From assembly GCA_944321905.1 (NCBI GenBank), contig CALUNI010000006.1, positions 1 to 48,849 on the forward strand: a stretch of 48,849 nt of DNA, read 5' to 3'. Under the pieces are notes generated by a model, which was given only the letters and a program-made list of their open reading frames with translations, was not told the origin of the DNA and ran no database searches. The position numbers were made by a program, and so were the translations under genes. This document shows positions 34,629-43,787 of the stretch, piece by piece (the first letter of the stretch is position 1; each line of letters starts with the position of its first letter). Origin of the DNA: an uncultured Muribaculaceae bacterium. Lineage in GTDB: Bacteria > Bacteroidota > Bacteroidia > Bacteroidales > Muribaculaceae.

Positions 34629-35339
34629 TTATTTTTTTTCGGTTTGCAAATTGTTCAGAAATGCGTCATACAACTTGAGGCAGTCGGCAAGCATCGACTG
34701 AACGCCTGTACTGGTGATGGTGCCACCCGAAATGGCATCCACGTAATCGGCATCGTCAACCGGCACCTGCCCGGCCTTCTTCACATCGACCGAACGGAAT
34801 TTGCCGTCTTTGTAAAGTTCCTTCCCCACAAATTGCGACTGGAAATTCTCAGTGGCAATCTCGGCGCCAAGTCCGGGTGTCTCGCCCGAGTGAGAGAAGT
34901 ATGCCCCATATATGGTGTCGCCGTCATCTTCCACAGCCACATATCCCCATATAGGGCCCCACAGTCCGGCTCCATATACCGGCAACACGTAAACAGTCTT
35001 TCCGTCGTCGGTGGCTGCCACAAACACCGGCAGCTTGCGCTCGCCTTCGGCCTTTTTCACCTCGCTGGCCATGTCAACGCCAAAGGCATCACCATCGGTA
35101 CGGCCACCTTTTATGTCGGTCAGGAATTCTTCAGTGATATATTTATTATAGGTATCCTTGACCTGCCCTTCGGGAGCTACCACGTGTATCGCGCTCAATA
35201 TTTGCTGGCGTTTGTCGTTAGCCACATTCTCGTCTTGCGCAGGCTTCAACACCTGATAGACAAACGCGAGCGCAGCACCCACCACAAGCACCATTATCGA
35301 AGAATATATAATCGTATAAGTGTTACTTTGCGTATTCAT
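34629..35339 (-). CDS. nqrC: Na+-NQR subunit C
   Basis: A 236-residue subunit with one N-terminal membrane helix (YTIIYSSIMVLVVGAALAFVY) and a periplasmic FMN domain. The flavinylation motif reads D-A-I-S-G-G-T-I-T at residues 201-209, with Thr207 the probable FMN acceptor; the usual Ala before Thr is Gly here. FMN attachment needs the ApbE flavin transferase, not in this window. YGAGLWGPIWG and SHSGETPGLGAEI are conserved NqrC blocks. Confidence 0.96.
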   Translation of the reverse strand: MNTQSNTYTIIYSSIMVLVVGAALAFVYQVLKPAQDENVANDKRQQILSAIHVVAPEGQVKDTYNKYITEEFLTDIKGGRTDGDAFGVDMASEVKKAEGERKLPVFVAATDDGKTVYVLPVYGAGLWGPIWGYVAVEDDGDTIYGAYFSHSGETPGLGAEIATENFQSQFVGKELYKDGKFRSVDVKKAGQVPVDDADYVDAISGGTITSTGVQSMLADCLKLYDAFLNNLQTEKK

Positions 35340-35357
35340 CTTCTATTCCCCCATCAT

Positions 35358-36566
35358 TTATTTGATTGTTTTAACACGTTTCAAGCGACGCTTGATATTG
35401 GACTGAACCACAAAATAGTCGATAAGAGGAGCAAAAGCGTTCATCAGCAGCACCGCGAGCATTGCACCCTCGGGATAACCGCTGTTATACACGCGTATCA
35501 ATATCGCTATCACGCCTATCAAGAAACCGTAAATATATTTTCCAAGCTCGGTGCGGGCTCCCGTAACAGGGTCGGTAGCCATGAATACCGCAGCAAAGGC
35601 AAAACCGCCCAGGCACACCTGGTCGATTGGCGACAACGACGATGCGGGATATGTGGCCGACGGGAACATATTGGCAATAAAGCCCATGAACAAGCCACCG
35701 ACAAACACCGAGAGCATTATCTTCCACGAAGCCGTGCCGGTAAACAGCAATATGAACGCGCCTATCAGTATGCACAACGTTGACGTTTCGCCCACCGAAC
35801 CGGGAATGAGGCCGATGAATGCGTCAAGAGTGCTTATGGGGTCGCCGACGATATTGGTGATTTGAGGATTGGCGGTTGTTGCGGTCGCCACCTGCCCCAG
35901 GGGAGTTGCCCCCGAGAAAGCATCGACCACCGTCCCCTCGCCAAGCCCGAATACAGGTTCGGTAGCAACAAACGCGGCATCGCCCGACATCTTTGCCGGA
36001 TAGGCGAAGAACAGAAACGCGCGAGTGATAAGCGCCACATTAAATATGTTCATGCCGGTGCCGCCAAAAATCTCCTTGGCAAAAATCACGGCAAATGCCG
36101 TAGCCACGGCAATCATCCACAACGGCGTGTTTATCGGGCATATAAGCGGAATCAACAGTCCGGTTACGAGAAAGCCTTCCTGTATCTCATGGTGACGTAT
36201 TTGCGCGCCTATAAACTCGATGCCCAAGCCGACGACGTAAGAAACCACTATGGTGGGCAACAAGGCGGCGAGTCCGTATAGGAACAGGTTCCAGAACCCG
36301 GCATCTGCATTGCCGATGGCAAGATAGTGCTGGTAACCTATGTTATACATCCCAAACAAGAGGCACGGAATGAGAGCAACTATCACCACGGTCATCGTGC
36401 GCTTGGAGTCGTTGCTGTCGTGGATGCTCACGCCGGTCGTCGATGTGGTGTTGGGCGTGAACAAGAACGACTCAAACCCTTCAAACACCGACTGCAACTT
36501 GCTATACTTGCCGCCGGGCATGAAATTAGGCTTGATTCTTGTCAAATAATTTCTTAAACCTTTCAC
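35358..36566 (-). CDS. nqrB: Na+-NQR subunit B
   Basis: A 402-residue membrane subunit with about ten hydrophobic segments, the site of Na+ translocation and riboflavin binding. The covalent FMN motif is S-G-A-T with Thr221. EGFLVTGLLIPLICPINTPLW and KEIFGGTGMNIFNVALITRAFLFFAYP are family hallmarks. It starts 23 bp after nqrA and ends 18 bp before nqrC. Confidence 0.97.
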   Translation of the reverse strand: MKGLRNYLTRIKPNFMPGGKYSKLQSVFEGFESFLFTPNTTSTTGVSIHDSNDSKRTMTVVIVALIPCLLFGMYNIGYQHYLAIGNADAGFWNLFLYGLAALLPTIVVSYVVGLGIEFIGAQIRHHEIQEGFLVTGLLIPLICPINTPLWMIAVATAFAVIFAKEIFGGTGMNIFNVALITRAFLFFAYPAKMSGDAAFVATEPVFGLGEGTVVDAFSGATPLGQVATATTANPQITNIVGDPISTLDAFIGLIPGSVGETSTLCILIGAFILLFTGTASWKIMLSVFVGGLFMGFIANMFPSATYPASSLSPIDQVCLGGFAFAAVFMATDPVTGARTELGKYIYGFLIGVIAILIRVYNSGYPEGAMLAVLLMNAFAPLIDYFVVQSNIKRRLKRVKTIK

Positions 36567-36589
36567 TTTAGTATATTCTTTAAGGTGGG

Positions 36590-37912
36590 TTAATTCATTT
36601 CTTTATACAACTTGTCGAGTCCTTCTCGCACAATCTTTTGCAACGGCAGTTTCGACGTGTCGGCAAACTCGCACAATGCAAAGTCCTCGGGAGCAACCTC
36701 GTAAATGCCCAACTGCTCCATCTTGTCGATGTCGAAGGCAATTATCGACTTTATCAAGAATTCCCCAAGTATATCCATAGGCAGCATCCTGTCATACTCG
36801 CCCGACATGATTATGGCTCGCTCGCCGCCATTGATTTTTGCGTCGAATTCGGCAGGCTTCCCGCGGCCAAGCAGCCAACGCGTAAACGAATGGTATATAC
36901 TGAACCGCTTAGGGCTGAGCGACGCCCACCCCAAGAAGTCGGCAGAATTGCGCACCTCGGTAATCACCGACAACTGGCGATAAGGGAATCGCAAATAGCC
37001 GTCGGCGGCCACACGGCTGCCGGTGAGCAAGTTGCCCGACACGATTCGGCAATTGTCGGGGTTGGATATGCCGTCCCCGAGCAACGATGCCACAGTGCAT
37101 CCCATGGTGCAACGCGCGTAATGCGGATGTTTCACCGACTCTCCTGTCACGGCGACTACGGTGTCAAACGGCACCATTCCCGTCGTAAACAGCTCGCCTA
37201 TGCGGGCCAGCGTCACCGCGTCGAGCGTCAGCACCACCTCGCCCTTGTTTACAGGTTTCACGTTGGCAATCTGTATGCCCACGTTTCCGGCCGGATGCGG
37301 GCCCGCAAACGTGTTAATCACGCACCCCTTCAGGTCGGGTACCCACTCCGGGCTGCATCCGAGGTAAACATCGCCGTCGGTAAGCGACCTAAGCACGTCC
37401 ACGCCCTTCTGCAAATATTTTTCTTTACCCTTAAGCAATAACGAGAAATCGGGAGCAAGAGGAGCCGAGTCAAAGGCGGTGACGAATATGTCACGCGGCT
37501 TCACAGCCGGATTTGGCACAATGTCGTAAGGACGCTGGCGCATCGCGCACCACAACCCCGACTCAAGCAATATGCCACGCACGTCGCCGTTCACGTCGTG
37601 CCTTTTCACCCTGCCGCTTCCATCAGACTCTATCACTATAGCTTCGATTTTACGACGCTCGCCCCTGACGACAGCAGAAACCACTCCGGCAACCGGACTG
37701 GCCACCTTCACCTCGGGACAAGCCTTGTCATGGTAAAGCACACTGCCCGCATCCACCTTGTCGCCTTCCTTCACGTCAAGCCTCGGCACTATGCCCGTGA
37801 AATCGTCGGGAACAACCGCGTAACTTTCGCACCTGGTATCGGCAATGGCAGCATCGACAATGGCACCTTCCAAATTCAAGTTTATACCTTTCTTAATTTT
37901 GATATCAGCCAT
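36590..37912 (-). CDS. nqrA: Na+-NQR subunit A
   Basis: A 440-residue peripheral subunit, first gene of the operon. It has the lipoyl-like N-terminus (IKIKKGINLNLEG) and a biotinyl/lipoyl-like segment (LDVKEGDKVDAGSVLYHDK, PVAGVVSAV). It is thought to help shape the quinone site at the cytoplasmic face with NqrB. Length is slightly under the Vibrio protein. A -7 element lies 30 bp upstream. Confidence 0.95.
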   Translation of the reverse strand: MADIKIKKGINLNLEGAIVDAAIADTRCESYAVVPDDFTGIVPRLDVKEGDKVDAGSVLYHDKACPEVKVASPVAGVVSAVVRGERRKIEAIVIESDGSGRVKRHDVNGDVRGILLESGLWCAMRQRPYDIVPNPAVKPRDIFVTAFDSAPLAPDFSLLLKGKEKYLQKGVDVLRSLTDGDVYLGCSPEWVPDLKGCVINTFAGPHPAGNVGIQIANVKPVNKGEVVLTLDAVTLARIGELFTTGMVPFDTVVAVTGESVKHPHYARCTMGCTVASLLGDGISNPDNCRIVSGNLLTGSRVAADGYLRFPYRQLSVITEVRNSADFLGWASLSPKRFSIYHSFTRWLLGRGKPAEFDAKINGGERAIIMSGEYDRMLPMDILGEFLIKSIIAFDIDKMEQLGIYEVAPEDFALCEFADTSKLPLQKIVREGLDKLYKEMN

Positions 37913-37941
37913 ATCTGCAAGTCATGTTAATAATATGGCCA

Positions 37942-37949
37942 CAAAGTTA
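37942..37949 (-). promoter_or_regulatory. Candidate -7 element of the nqr operon
   Basis: TAACTTTG on the minus strand matches TAnnTTTG and would start transcription near 37935, a ~23-nt leader before nqrA. No TTG was found at the right distance. Confidence 0.5.
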
Positions 37950-38115
37950 TTAAAAAATATTTAGAGATTGTTTAATAATCGGCTACAATCTTAGACCCGC
38001 AACAGGCTATGCCCCCGGCCGCACGGTGCTGATGCTGCACAACATAGCTTTACGGCAACAGAGGCAAGCCTAAAGCCATATTTTCTAAAAATTAGAAAAA
38101 AATGGTCATTCATGG

Positions 38116-38146
38116 TTGGCTAATTAAAATATTTATAATACATTTG
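38116..38146 (+). promoter_or_regulatory. Promoter of the exbB-exbD-exbD-tonB operon
   Basis: TTG (38116-38118), 20 bp, TACATTTG (38139-38146) is a full consensus match. The start would be near 38153, leaving a ~327-nt untranslated leader before exbB. Confidence 0.65.
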
Positions 38147-38152
38147 CCTTTG

Positions 38153-38479
38153 GTTTAGACAGGTGTGAGGATAAGAGATGTTTGAAGCGTCCTCCGACCG
38201 AAAAACTACCGGCAAGCCTACACGAGTATGAGACAAGAGCCGACAAAACGCAAGCCGCACAGCTCCATGCCATGTGGCTCACATAAGGTCGATTACACCG
38301 CCTATGATTTAACGGCTGTACAGAATCTGCCATGCATGGCCATAGGTACGTTGCCATCAACCAAGTGGGAGGCCTCGTTTGCAGGCCGCGAACCGCTTGC
38401 CCGAGAACATGAAGATTCATTATGACTAATAACATTAACAACTAACAATTTAATTTTTAACAATTTTATTCATTTAATT
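38153..38479 (+). promoter_or_regulatory. Long 5' leader of the Ton operon
   Basis: No credible ORF lies in this ~327-nt stretch. It holds short stems (AGCC-CACA pairing with TGTG-GCT around 38254-38279, and GGCCT/AGGCC near 38372-38388) and the 12-mer CCATGCCATGTG at 38265 followed by GATTACA at 38291. The same pair of motifs occurs in the leader at 47603-47627. No known riboswitch was recognised. The 37950-38115 part of the gap shows nothing further. Confidence 0.35.
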
Positions 38480-39301
38480 ATGGAAACAAAAAAGCCTAAC
38501 GAAACTCCTAAGAAATCTGGGGCTGTAGTAAGCAATGTTCGTGGAATCAAAAATGCATTCTTGGTAATCATTGCATGTTTCATTGTTGCTCTTTGCATCT
38601 TCCTATTCATTCTTGGGAATCCCGACAACTTCAACGAAGCCGGCCACCCCATCAACCTGCTTGGTACCGTTTACATGGGCGGATTCGTTGTGCCTATCCT
38701 CCAATGCTGCTTCTTGACAGTTATCGTGCTGTCGGTTGAACGCTGGATTGCTCTTTCTTCTGCTAAGGGCAAAGGTAGCATACCCAAGTTCGTTGCTAAT
38801 GTAAAGAAAGCCCTTGCCGCTGGCAACATCGCCGAGGCTCAAAACCTCTGCCGCAAGCAACAGGGTTCGGTTGGCGCAATCGTTTACGCTACCCTCTTGA
38901 AGTATGACGAAATGGACAAGAACACCATCCTCGAAAAGGAACAAAAGATCACTATGATCCAAAAGGAACTCGAAGAGGCTACCGCTCTTGAAATGCCGTC
39001 GCTGCAACAGAACCTCCCCATCGTGGCTACGCTGACCACACTTGGTACTCTTCTCGGTCTTCTCGGTACTGTGTTGGGTATGATCAAGTCGTTCCAGGCT
39101 CTGTCTGCTTCGGGTGCTCCCGACTCTACTGAATTGTCAACTGGTATTTCCGAGGCACTTGTTAACACTGCATTCGGTATCGCAACTGGTGCTTGCGCCG
39201 TTATTTCTTATAACTTCTTCACCAACAAGATCGATAACCTCACCTACGCTATCGACGAAGTAGGTTTCTCTATCGTTCAAACATTTGCTGCCACTCACTA
39301 A
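38480..39301 (+). CDS. exbB: ExbB/TolQ/MotA-type proton channel subunit
   Basis: A 273-residue inner-membrane protein with membrane segments at ~25-45, ~62-85, ~172-195 and ~215-240. LPIVATLTTLGTLLGLLGTVLGMIKSF and GISEALVNTAFGIATGACAVISYNFF are the core MotA_ExbB motifs. With ExbD it forms the proton-driven motor that powers TonB. Codons lean to T-ending Ala/Val/Ser triplets unlike the C/G-ending neighbours, consistent with high expression. First gene of the operon. Confidence 0.92.
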   Translation: METKKPNETPKKSGAVVSNVRGIKNAFLVIIACFIVALCIFLFILGNPDNFNEAGHPINLLGTVYMGGFVVPILQCCFLTVIVLSVERWIALSSAKGKGSIPKFVANVKKALAAGNIAEAQNLCRKQQGSVGAIVYATLLKYDEMDKNTILEKEQKITMIQKELEEATALEMPSLQQNLPIVATLTTLGTLLGLLGTVLGMIKSFQALSASGAPDSTELSTGISEALVNTAFGIATGACAVISYNFFTNKIDNLTYAIDEVGFSIVQTFAATH

Positions 39302-39374
39302 TATTCTGCGTGTAGCGCAAGTGAAACAAACAACCTAAAAACAAAAAATAAGTAGATAATAACGCAAGATTAAT

Positions 39375-40079
39375 ATGGGAAAAGTTAAAATCAAAAGGAA
39401 GAGTACGCTCATCGATATGACCGCGATGAGTGACGTTACTGTACTTTTGCTTACTTTCTTCATGTTGACATCTACATTCTTGCAAAAAGAGCCTGTAACA
39501 GTGATCACGCCATCTTCGGTTTCTGAAATCAAAGTACCCACAGCCAACCTCGTGACGGTACTCGTTTCTCCGAAAGGCAACGTGTTCATCTCTCTTACCG
39601 GAGACAAAGACTCTACCTACTCAAGCGAAAACATGAGAGCAGAGCTCATCAAGAGTGTAGTCGCAGAATATAATAAGGTGTATAACAAGAATATCAGCCT
39701 CACCGCAGCCGAAGTTAGCACTTTCGCAAAAACCAACATGTTTGGCGTAAGCATAGCAGAGCTGAAAGGCTGGCTTGACCTCTCGCAAGAACAGCGGGAC
39801 GCATACATCGATCCATCAAAGAATCCCGAAAAAGCGGGAATTCCAATCGACATGAATCAAGACCTGTCGAAGCCCAACGAATTCCAAATCTGGATGAGGG
39901 CAATCTACAACTTGTCGAACCCCAATATCGAAGGCACCATCAAGCGTGGCGAAGGTATTGCAATCAAGGCCGACAAGAGTACGACCTACGACAAGATTCA
40001 AGTCGTGATGGATAATCTGCAGACAATGAAGATGAATAAGTTTAGTTTAATGACTGCTTTAAAAACAGAGGACGAATAA
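39375..40079 (+). CDS. exbD: ExbD-type biopolymer transport protein (first)
   Basis: A 234-residue protein with a short basic cytoplasmic N-terminus (KVKIKRKSTLIDMTAMSD), one membrane helix (VTVLLLTFFMLTSTF) and a periplasmic domain. Asp20 in M-S-D-V-T aligns with the essential proton-carrying Asp of ExbD/TolR. It is longer than classical ExbD (~140), as usual in Bacteroidetes. It lies 73 bp after exbB and 3 bp before the second exbD, so a heteromeric ExbD pair is likely. Confidence 0.9.
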   Translation: MGKVKIKRKSTLIDMTAMSDVTVLLLTFFMLTSTFLQKEPVTVITPSSVSEIKVPTANLVTVLVSPKGNVFISLTGDKDSTYSSENMRAELIKSVVAEYNKVYNKNISLTAAEVSTFAKTNMFGVSIAELKGWLDLSQEQRDAYIDPSKNPEKAGIPIDMNQDLSKPNEFQIWMRAIYNLSNPNIEGTIKRGEGIAIKADKSTTYDKIQVVMDNLQTMKMNKFSLMTALKTEDE

Positions 40080-40082
40080 CAT

Positions 40083-40820
40083 ATGGCACAAATAGATACA
40101 GGTGGTGACAGCGGAAAAGGCAAGTCACACCAAAAGAAAATGTCAATCCACGTCGATTTTACCCCGATGGTGGACATGAACATGCTTTTGATTACCTTCT
40201 TCATGCTTTGTACCACTATGATTAAGTCCCAAACACTGCAAATCAGCCTTCCTACCAACGAAAAAGTAGAAAAGGAACAGCAGAACAAGGTAAAGCAATC
40301 AGAAGCAATAACTGTAATCCTTGACAGCGACATCGATGAAAATGGCACACCCACCAAGAACTACCTTTACTACTATGAGGGTATGATTCCATTGACCGAA
40401 GACGGACAAGTGGACCTCGCTCTCAACCCGATGAAGGAAGAACAATTCTTGGGCAACGAGAACGGAGCTGCACGAGGAATGCGCAAGATTTTCCAAGATC
40501 GCAACAAACAGGTTCTTGAAAAGATCAACGTGTTGAAAGAGCAATGGAAAAACAAGGAACTGGCATCAACCGAAGCAGCCAACGATAGTGTCTATCAAGC
40601 CCGCGCTAAGGAGATTCGCAACGACTCTAACCTGACGCGCCCGGTAGTCATAATCAAGGCTACTCCGAATGCTGCATACGAGAGCGTGGTTACGGCTCTT
40701 GACGAGATGCAAATCAACAGCATCAGCCGCTATCAGATTGACCGCATCAGCCACAACGACTCGGTCTTGATGATGGCACTCAAGGGCATCCCATATGGTC
40801 AAACTCCTGCCGAGGAATGA
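40083..40820 (+). CDS. exbD: ExbD-type biopolymer transport protein (second)
   Basis: A 245-residue paralogue of the preceding gene. The N-terminus is basic (SGKGKSHQKKMSIHVDFTPMVD) with the proton-carrying Asp31, then one membrane helix (MNMLLITFFMLCTTM). The periplasmic part holds a coiled-coil-like charged stretch (~125-165). R-P-V-V-I-I-K-A-T-P-N-A-A-Y-E-S-V-V is the ExbD C-terminal domain. Three base pairs separate it from the first exbD. Confidence 0.9.
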   Translation: MAQIDTGGDSGKGKSHQKKMSIHVDFTPMVDMNMLLITFFMLCTTMIKSQTLQISLPTNEKVEKEQQNKVKQSEAITVILDSDIDENGTPTKNYLYYYEGMIPLTEDGQVDLALNPMKEEQFLGNENGAARGMRKIFQDRNKQVLEKINVLKEQWKNKELASTEAANDSVYQARAKEIRNDSNLTRPVVIIKATPNAAYESVVTALDEMQINSISRYQIDRISHNDSVLMMALKGIPYGQTPAEE

Positions 40821-40858
40821 TGATAGATTTATTTATTAACGCTTAACGATTAAAAATT

Positions 40859-41716
40859 ATGGCAAAAGACGTAGATCTCTCATCGCAAGAATGGCGCGAC
40901 CTTATATTCGACCATCGCAATAAAGACTTCGGAGCATATACGCTTCGCAAGAATTCAGTAGGCCGTCACAACAAGGCAATGATTGTAGTTGTAATCTTCA
41001 TCATCGTAGTTGTAATTCTGGCTTACGTGGTAAAAGGCATCCAACAGGCTATTGAAGAAAACAAGCCAAAGGATGAAATAGAACAAGTAGTAGTGAACAT
41101 CGATATGGCAACCGACGAGCCCGAAGAGGAAGAGGAAGTTCAGGAACGCTATGAAGAACCCGAACCCGAAGCTCTGCCGGAAGAAATATTGAACACGGTG
41201 AAAGTAACCGAAATCCTTATCGCCGAAGACGAGGATGTTAAGGCTGAAGACGAAATCAAGAGTGCCGACGAGCTCCAAGAGACCGAAACGGCATTTGGAC
41301 AGACCAACTTCGACCAAGGTACCGACGACCGTAACGTTGTTCGCGAACACAAAGACGAAGTTATCGTGGAAGAAAAGACTCCAGAACCCGAACAGGTGTT
41401 CACCGCAGTTGAGCAGATGCCGGCCTTCCCGGGCGGCGATGCCGAACTCATGAAGTACCTTTCTACCCACATCAACTACCCGCCGATGGCAATGGAAAAC
41501 AACGTACAAGGACGTGTTATCGTTCAATTCGTTGTAACCAAGACCGGTAAAGTAGGCGAAGTTAAAGTTGTGCGTGGCGTTGACCGCGACCTCGACAACG
41601 AAGCCGTTCGCGTGGTTAAGTCGCTTCCCGACTTTATCCCGGGACGTATGAACGGACAAGCAGTAAACGTATGGTACACACTGCCTGTTACATTCAAACT
41701 TCAAGGTGTGAACTAA
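40859..41716 (+). CDS. tonB: TonB family energy transducer
   Basis: A 285-residue protein with a cytoplasmic N-terminus (LIFDHRNKDFGAYTLRK, typical of Bacteroidetes TonB), a membrane helix at ~40-62, an acidic/proline stretch at ~80-150 (EEEEEVQERYEEPEPEALPEE) and a C-terminal TonB domain at ~195-285 (P-A-F-P-G-G-D-A-E-L, INYPPMA, V-Q-G-R-V-I-V-Q-F-V-V, LPDFIPGRMNGQAVNVWYTLPV). It should couple the ExbB-ExbD motor to outer-membrane SusC-like transporters. A strong terminator follows 25 bp downstream. Confidence 0.93.
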   Translation: MAKDVDLSSQEWRDLIFDHRNKDFGAYTLRKNSVGRHNKAMIVVVIFIIVVVILAYVVKGIQQAIEENKPKDEIEQVVVNIDMATDEPEEEEEVQERYEEPEPEALPEEILNTVKVTEILIAEDEDVKAEDEIKSADELQETETAFGQTNFDQGTDDRNVVREHKDEVIVEEKTPEPEQVFTAVEQMPAFPGGDAELMKYLSTHINYPPMAMENNVQGRVIVQFVVTKTGKVGEVKVVRGVDRDLDNEAVRVVKSLPDFIPGRMNGQAVNVWYTLPVTFKLQGVN

Positions 41717-41740
41717 TCAGCTAACTTCAAATCTCACGAT

Positions 41741-41774
41741 AAAAAACCGACTTGATTGTGCAAGTCGGTTTTTT
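41741..41774 (+). terminator. Terminator of the Ton operon
   Basis: AAAAAACCGACTTG pairs with CAAGTCGGTTTTTT around a 6-nt loop, extending into a run of eight T. This is a strong rho-independent terminator that separates tonB from the next genes. Confidence 0.85.
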
Positions 41775-41920
41775 TTATTTCCCAATCATCAAAGAAGCCG
41801 AGACAATCCGCAACACGGCACTCAGATACGGGGGACAGTCCGAAAAAACGGGTCTAATCGACAAAAAGTGGCTTAGTCGACAAAAAGCAGGATAAAATCT
41901 ATGCAAGTCATTGATTTTAA

Positions 41921-41928
41921 TATCTTTG
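41921..41928 (+). promoter_or_regulatory. Candidate -7 element in the 787-bp gap after tonB
   Basis: TATCTTTG matches the consensus; no good -33 lies upstream. Two direct copies of TCGACAAAAAG (41858-41868 and 41877-41887, 19-bp step) precede it. The rest of 41775-42503 has no supportable gene; it carries one fragment shared with the repeat region near 6200 (see ~42089). This may be the promoter of the next gene with a ~575-nt leader, or of a small RNA. Confidence 0.35.
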
Positions 41929-42503
41929 TGAAGATTTTCACTGATATGGGTGCAGTCTGCAGGAGCAAAATATGACGAATATGGAAATTTGGCTATTTTT
42001 GGCAACCGCTACCAAACCATGCTTCGTGGTGAAGCGACCGACAGGGACGAAACCAGAGGACAGCACTTTTCACCACGATACACGGCTTCGGAGATGCCGA
42101 ACAAGAGCCAGCCCGGCAGCCGCTGCTTAGTGTGGCATTTCCAAAAGCCATTACTGCAATCGCACTGCAACAAGGTTTCGGACTGCACTCGGATATACCT
42201 CACACATTTGCTAAAGCCAAACCGTGACATAACCATTTTTACCTATTACCCTTAATTTCCGCTATTCTTGACGACTGCTACGGCTTTGCTCTCCACTGAT
42301 AATATGCCAACATTAACAGCAACGGCTTTCAAGTTTAATATAATAAGGTTAAGAATTTCTAATTAAAAACAACCACAAGTAAAACCAATCTTTTTTTTAT
42401 GTAATTTTACAGGGTGAGTGCAAAGGCAACCTAAACAAGACTTATAAAACCATCCAAACAGGAGCGTTTTTTGCTCAATGCACACCCATAACGACTTAAA
42501 AAT

Positions 42504-42755
42504 ATGACCACTACAGAAAAAAACGAACCTTCACAAGGCCGAGCAGGAAATGGCAGCGGGGCAGCCACTCCCAAAGGGATGAAATTCATATTCGGCATAT
42601 TCATGATTATCATATACTTGGGAATGGGCTACTTGATGTTTGTCAATTTCTTCGATTGGACCGAAGACTACACATGGGCAAGATTCAGCCTCGGCACCTT
42701 GTTCGTCCTTTACGGATTTTGGCGAGGATACCGCCAGTTTAAAGGCATATACTAA
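42504..42755 (+). CDS. Small two-helix membrane protein
   Basis: An 83-residue protein with a polar, glycine-rich N-terminus (~25 residues) and two hydrophobic segments (FIFGIFMIIIYLGMGYLMFV and ARFSLGTLFVLYGFWRGY). No known domain was recognised. It lies 26 bp before the PstS-like lipoprotein gene and should be co-transcribed. The position between tonB and a PstS-like gene suggests an accessory of that envelope locus, but no function can be assigned. Confidence 0.7.
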   Translation: MTTTEKNEPSQGRAGNGSGAATPKGMKFIFGIFMIIIYLGMGYLMFVNFFDWTEDYTWARFSLGTLFVLYGFWRGYRQFKGIY

Positions 42756-42781
42756 CCTACACACGAATAAACATACGAAAC

Positions 42782-43750
42782 ATGATAAAAAAATATATCA
42801 TATTGTCATTAACGGCAATCGCATCGGCTCTTATCGCCGTCTCATGCCACCAACCCACCGACTCAAGCACCTCGGGGCTTGTCACGCTGATGTGCGACAA
42901 GACATTTGAAAACATTATACAGCAAGAAATCGACGTATTTGAATATACCTACCCCAACGCAAGCATAATCCCGTATTATATCGACGCCCACTCGGCCATC
43001 GACTCAATGCTTGACGGCAACACGTCGCTCATTGTCACAGCCCAAGAGCTGACGCAGGAACAAAAAGACTACCTGCAAAGCGTGAACCGCTTTCCGGCGC
43101 GCACACAGCGCATTGCCGTGGATGCCATAGCCGTAATCGTAAACAAGGATAACGACATCGACGAGTTGTCGATATCAGAGTTGCGCGATATACTGTCGGG
43201 CGCAACCCCACGGTGGAAAGACGTGTTCCCTTCAAAATTAGACACGATACGCGTGATATTCGACCATCCGGGCTCAAGCATACTGAAATATGTCCGCGAT
43301 TCAATAATGCGTGGCACCGAGTTCGGCACCATCTACTCGGTCGATAGCCTGCAACAAGTGTTCACCGAGGTCGAGAAGCGACGCAACGCCATCGGATTCA
43401 TCGGCGTAAGCTGGATTACGTCAGACTTGTCGGCACCGACCGAGACCATGGAAAAAGTCATGGCCGACTTGAACACCAACGACACTGCAACGATTGATTT
43501 TACAAACAAGATAAAGGTCATGAAAATACGCCGTGACGACCAGATACAGGCATTCAAGCCATATCAAGCATACATCTACGACGGCAGCTACCCGTTGTAC
43601 CGCAGCGTGTATGTGACCACCACCGAGCCCAACGGGTCGCTTTCTCACGGGTTCTACTCGTTCCTCACAGGCTTCATCGGGCAAAAAATAATACTCAACA
43701 CAGGCGTAATGCCGGCCATCGTGCAACCGCGCCTTGTCTCATTAAATTAA
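42782..43750 (+). CDS. PstS-like substrate-binding lipoprotein
   Basis: A 322-residue lipoprotein (signal ending IAVSC, Cys22) with a periplasmic-binding-protein fold of the PstS type: LVTLMCDKTFENII at the first strand, DAIAVIVNKDND, LSISELRDILSG, W-K-D-V, VIFDHPGSSILKYVRD and N-A-I-G-F-I-G-V-S-W. The PstS phosphate-contact motif S-G-T/S-T is not intact (PGSSIL here), so phosphate binding is not assured. No pstCAB genes are nearby; the setting after tonB and before a TPR protein suggests a Bacteroidales-specific role in the Ton locus rather than ABC import. Confidence 0.82.
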   Translation: MIKKYIILSLTAIASALIAVSCHQPTDSSTSGLVTLMCDKTFENIIQQEIDVFEYTYPNASIIPYYIDAHSAIDSMLDGNTSLIVTAQELTQEQKDYLQSVNRFPARTQRIAVDAIAVIVNKDNDIDELSISELRDILSGATPRWKDVFPSKLDTIRVIFDHPGSSILKYVRDSIMRGTEFGTIYSVDSLQQVFTEVEKRRNAIGFIGVSWITSDLSAPTETMEKVMADLNTNDTATIDFTNKIKVMKIRRDDQIQAFKPYQAYIYDGSYPLYRSVYVTTTEPNGSLSHGFYSFLTGFIGQKIILNTGVMPAIVQPRLVSLN

Positions 43751-43787
43751 CGGATAAAATTAACTCGTAAATAAAATACAAATCAAA

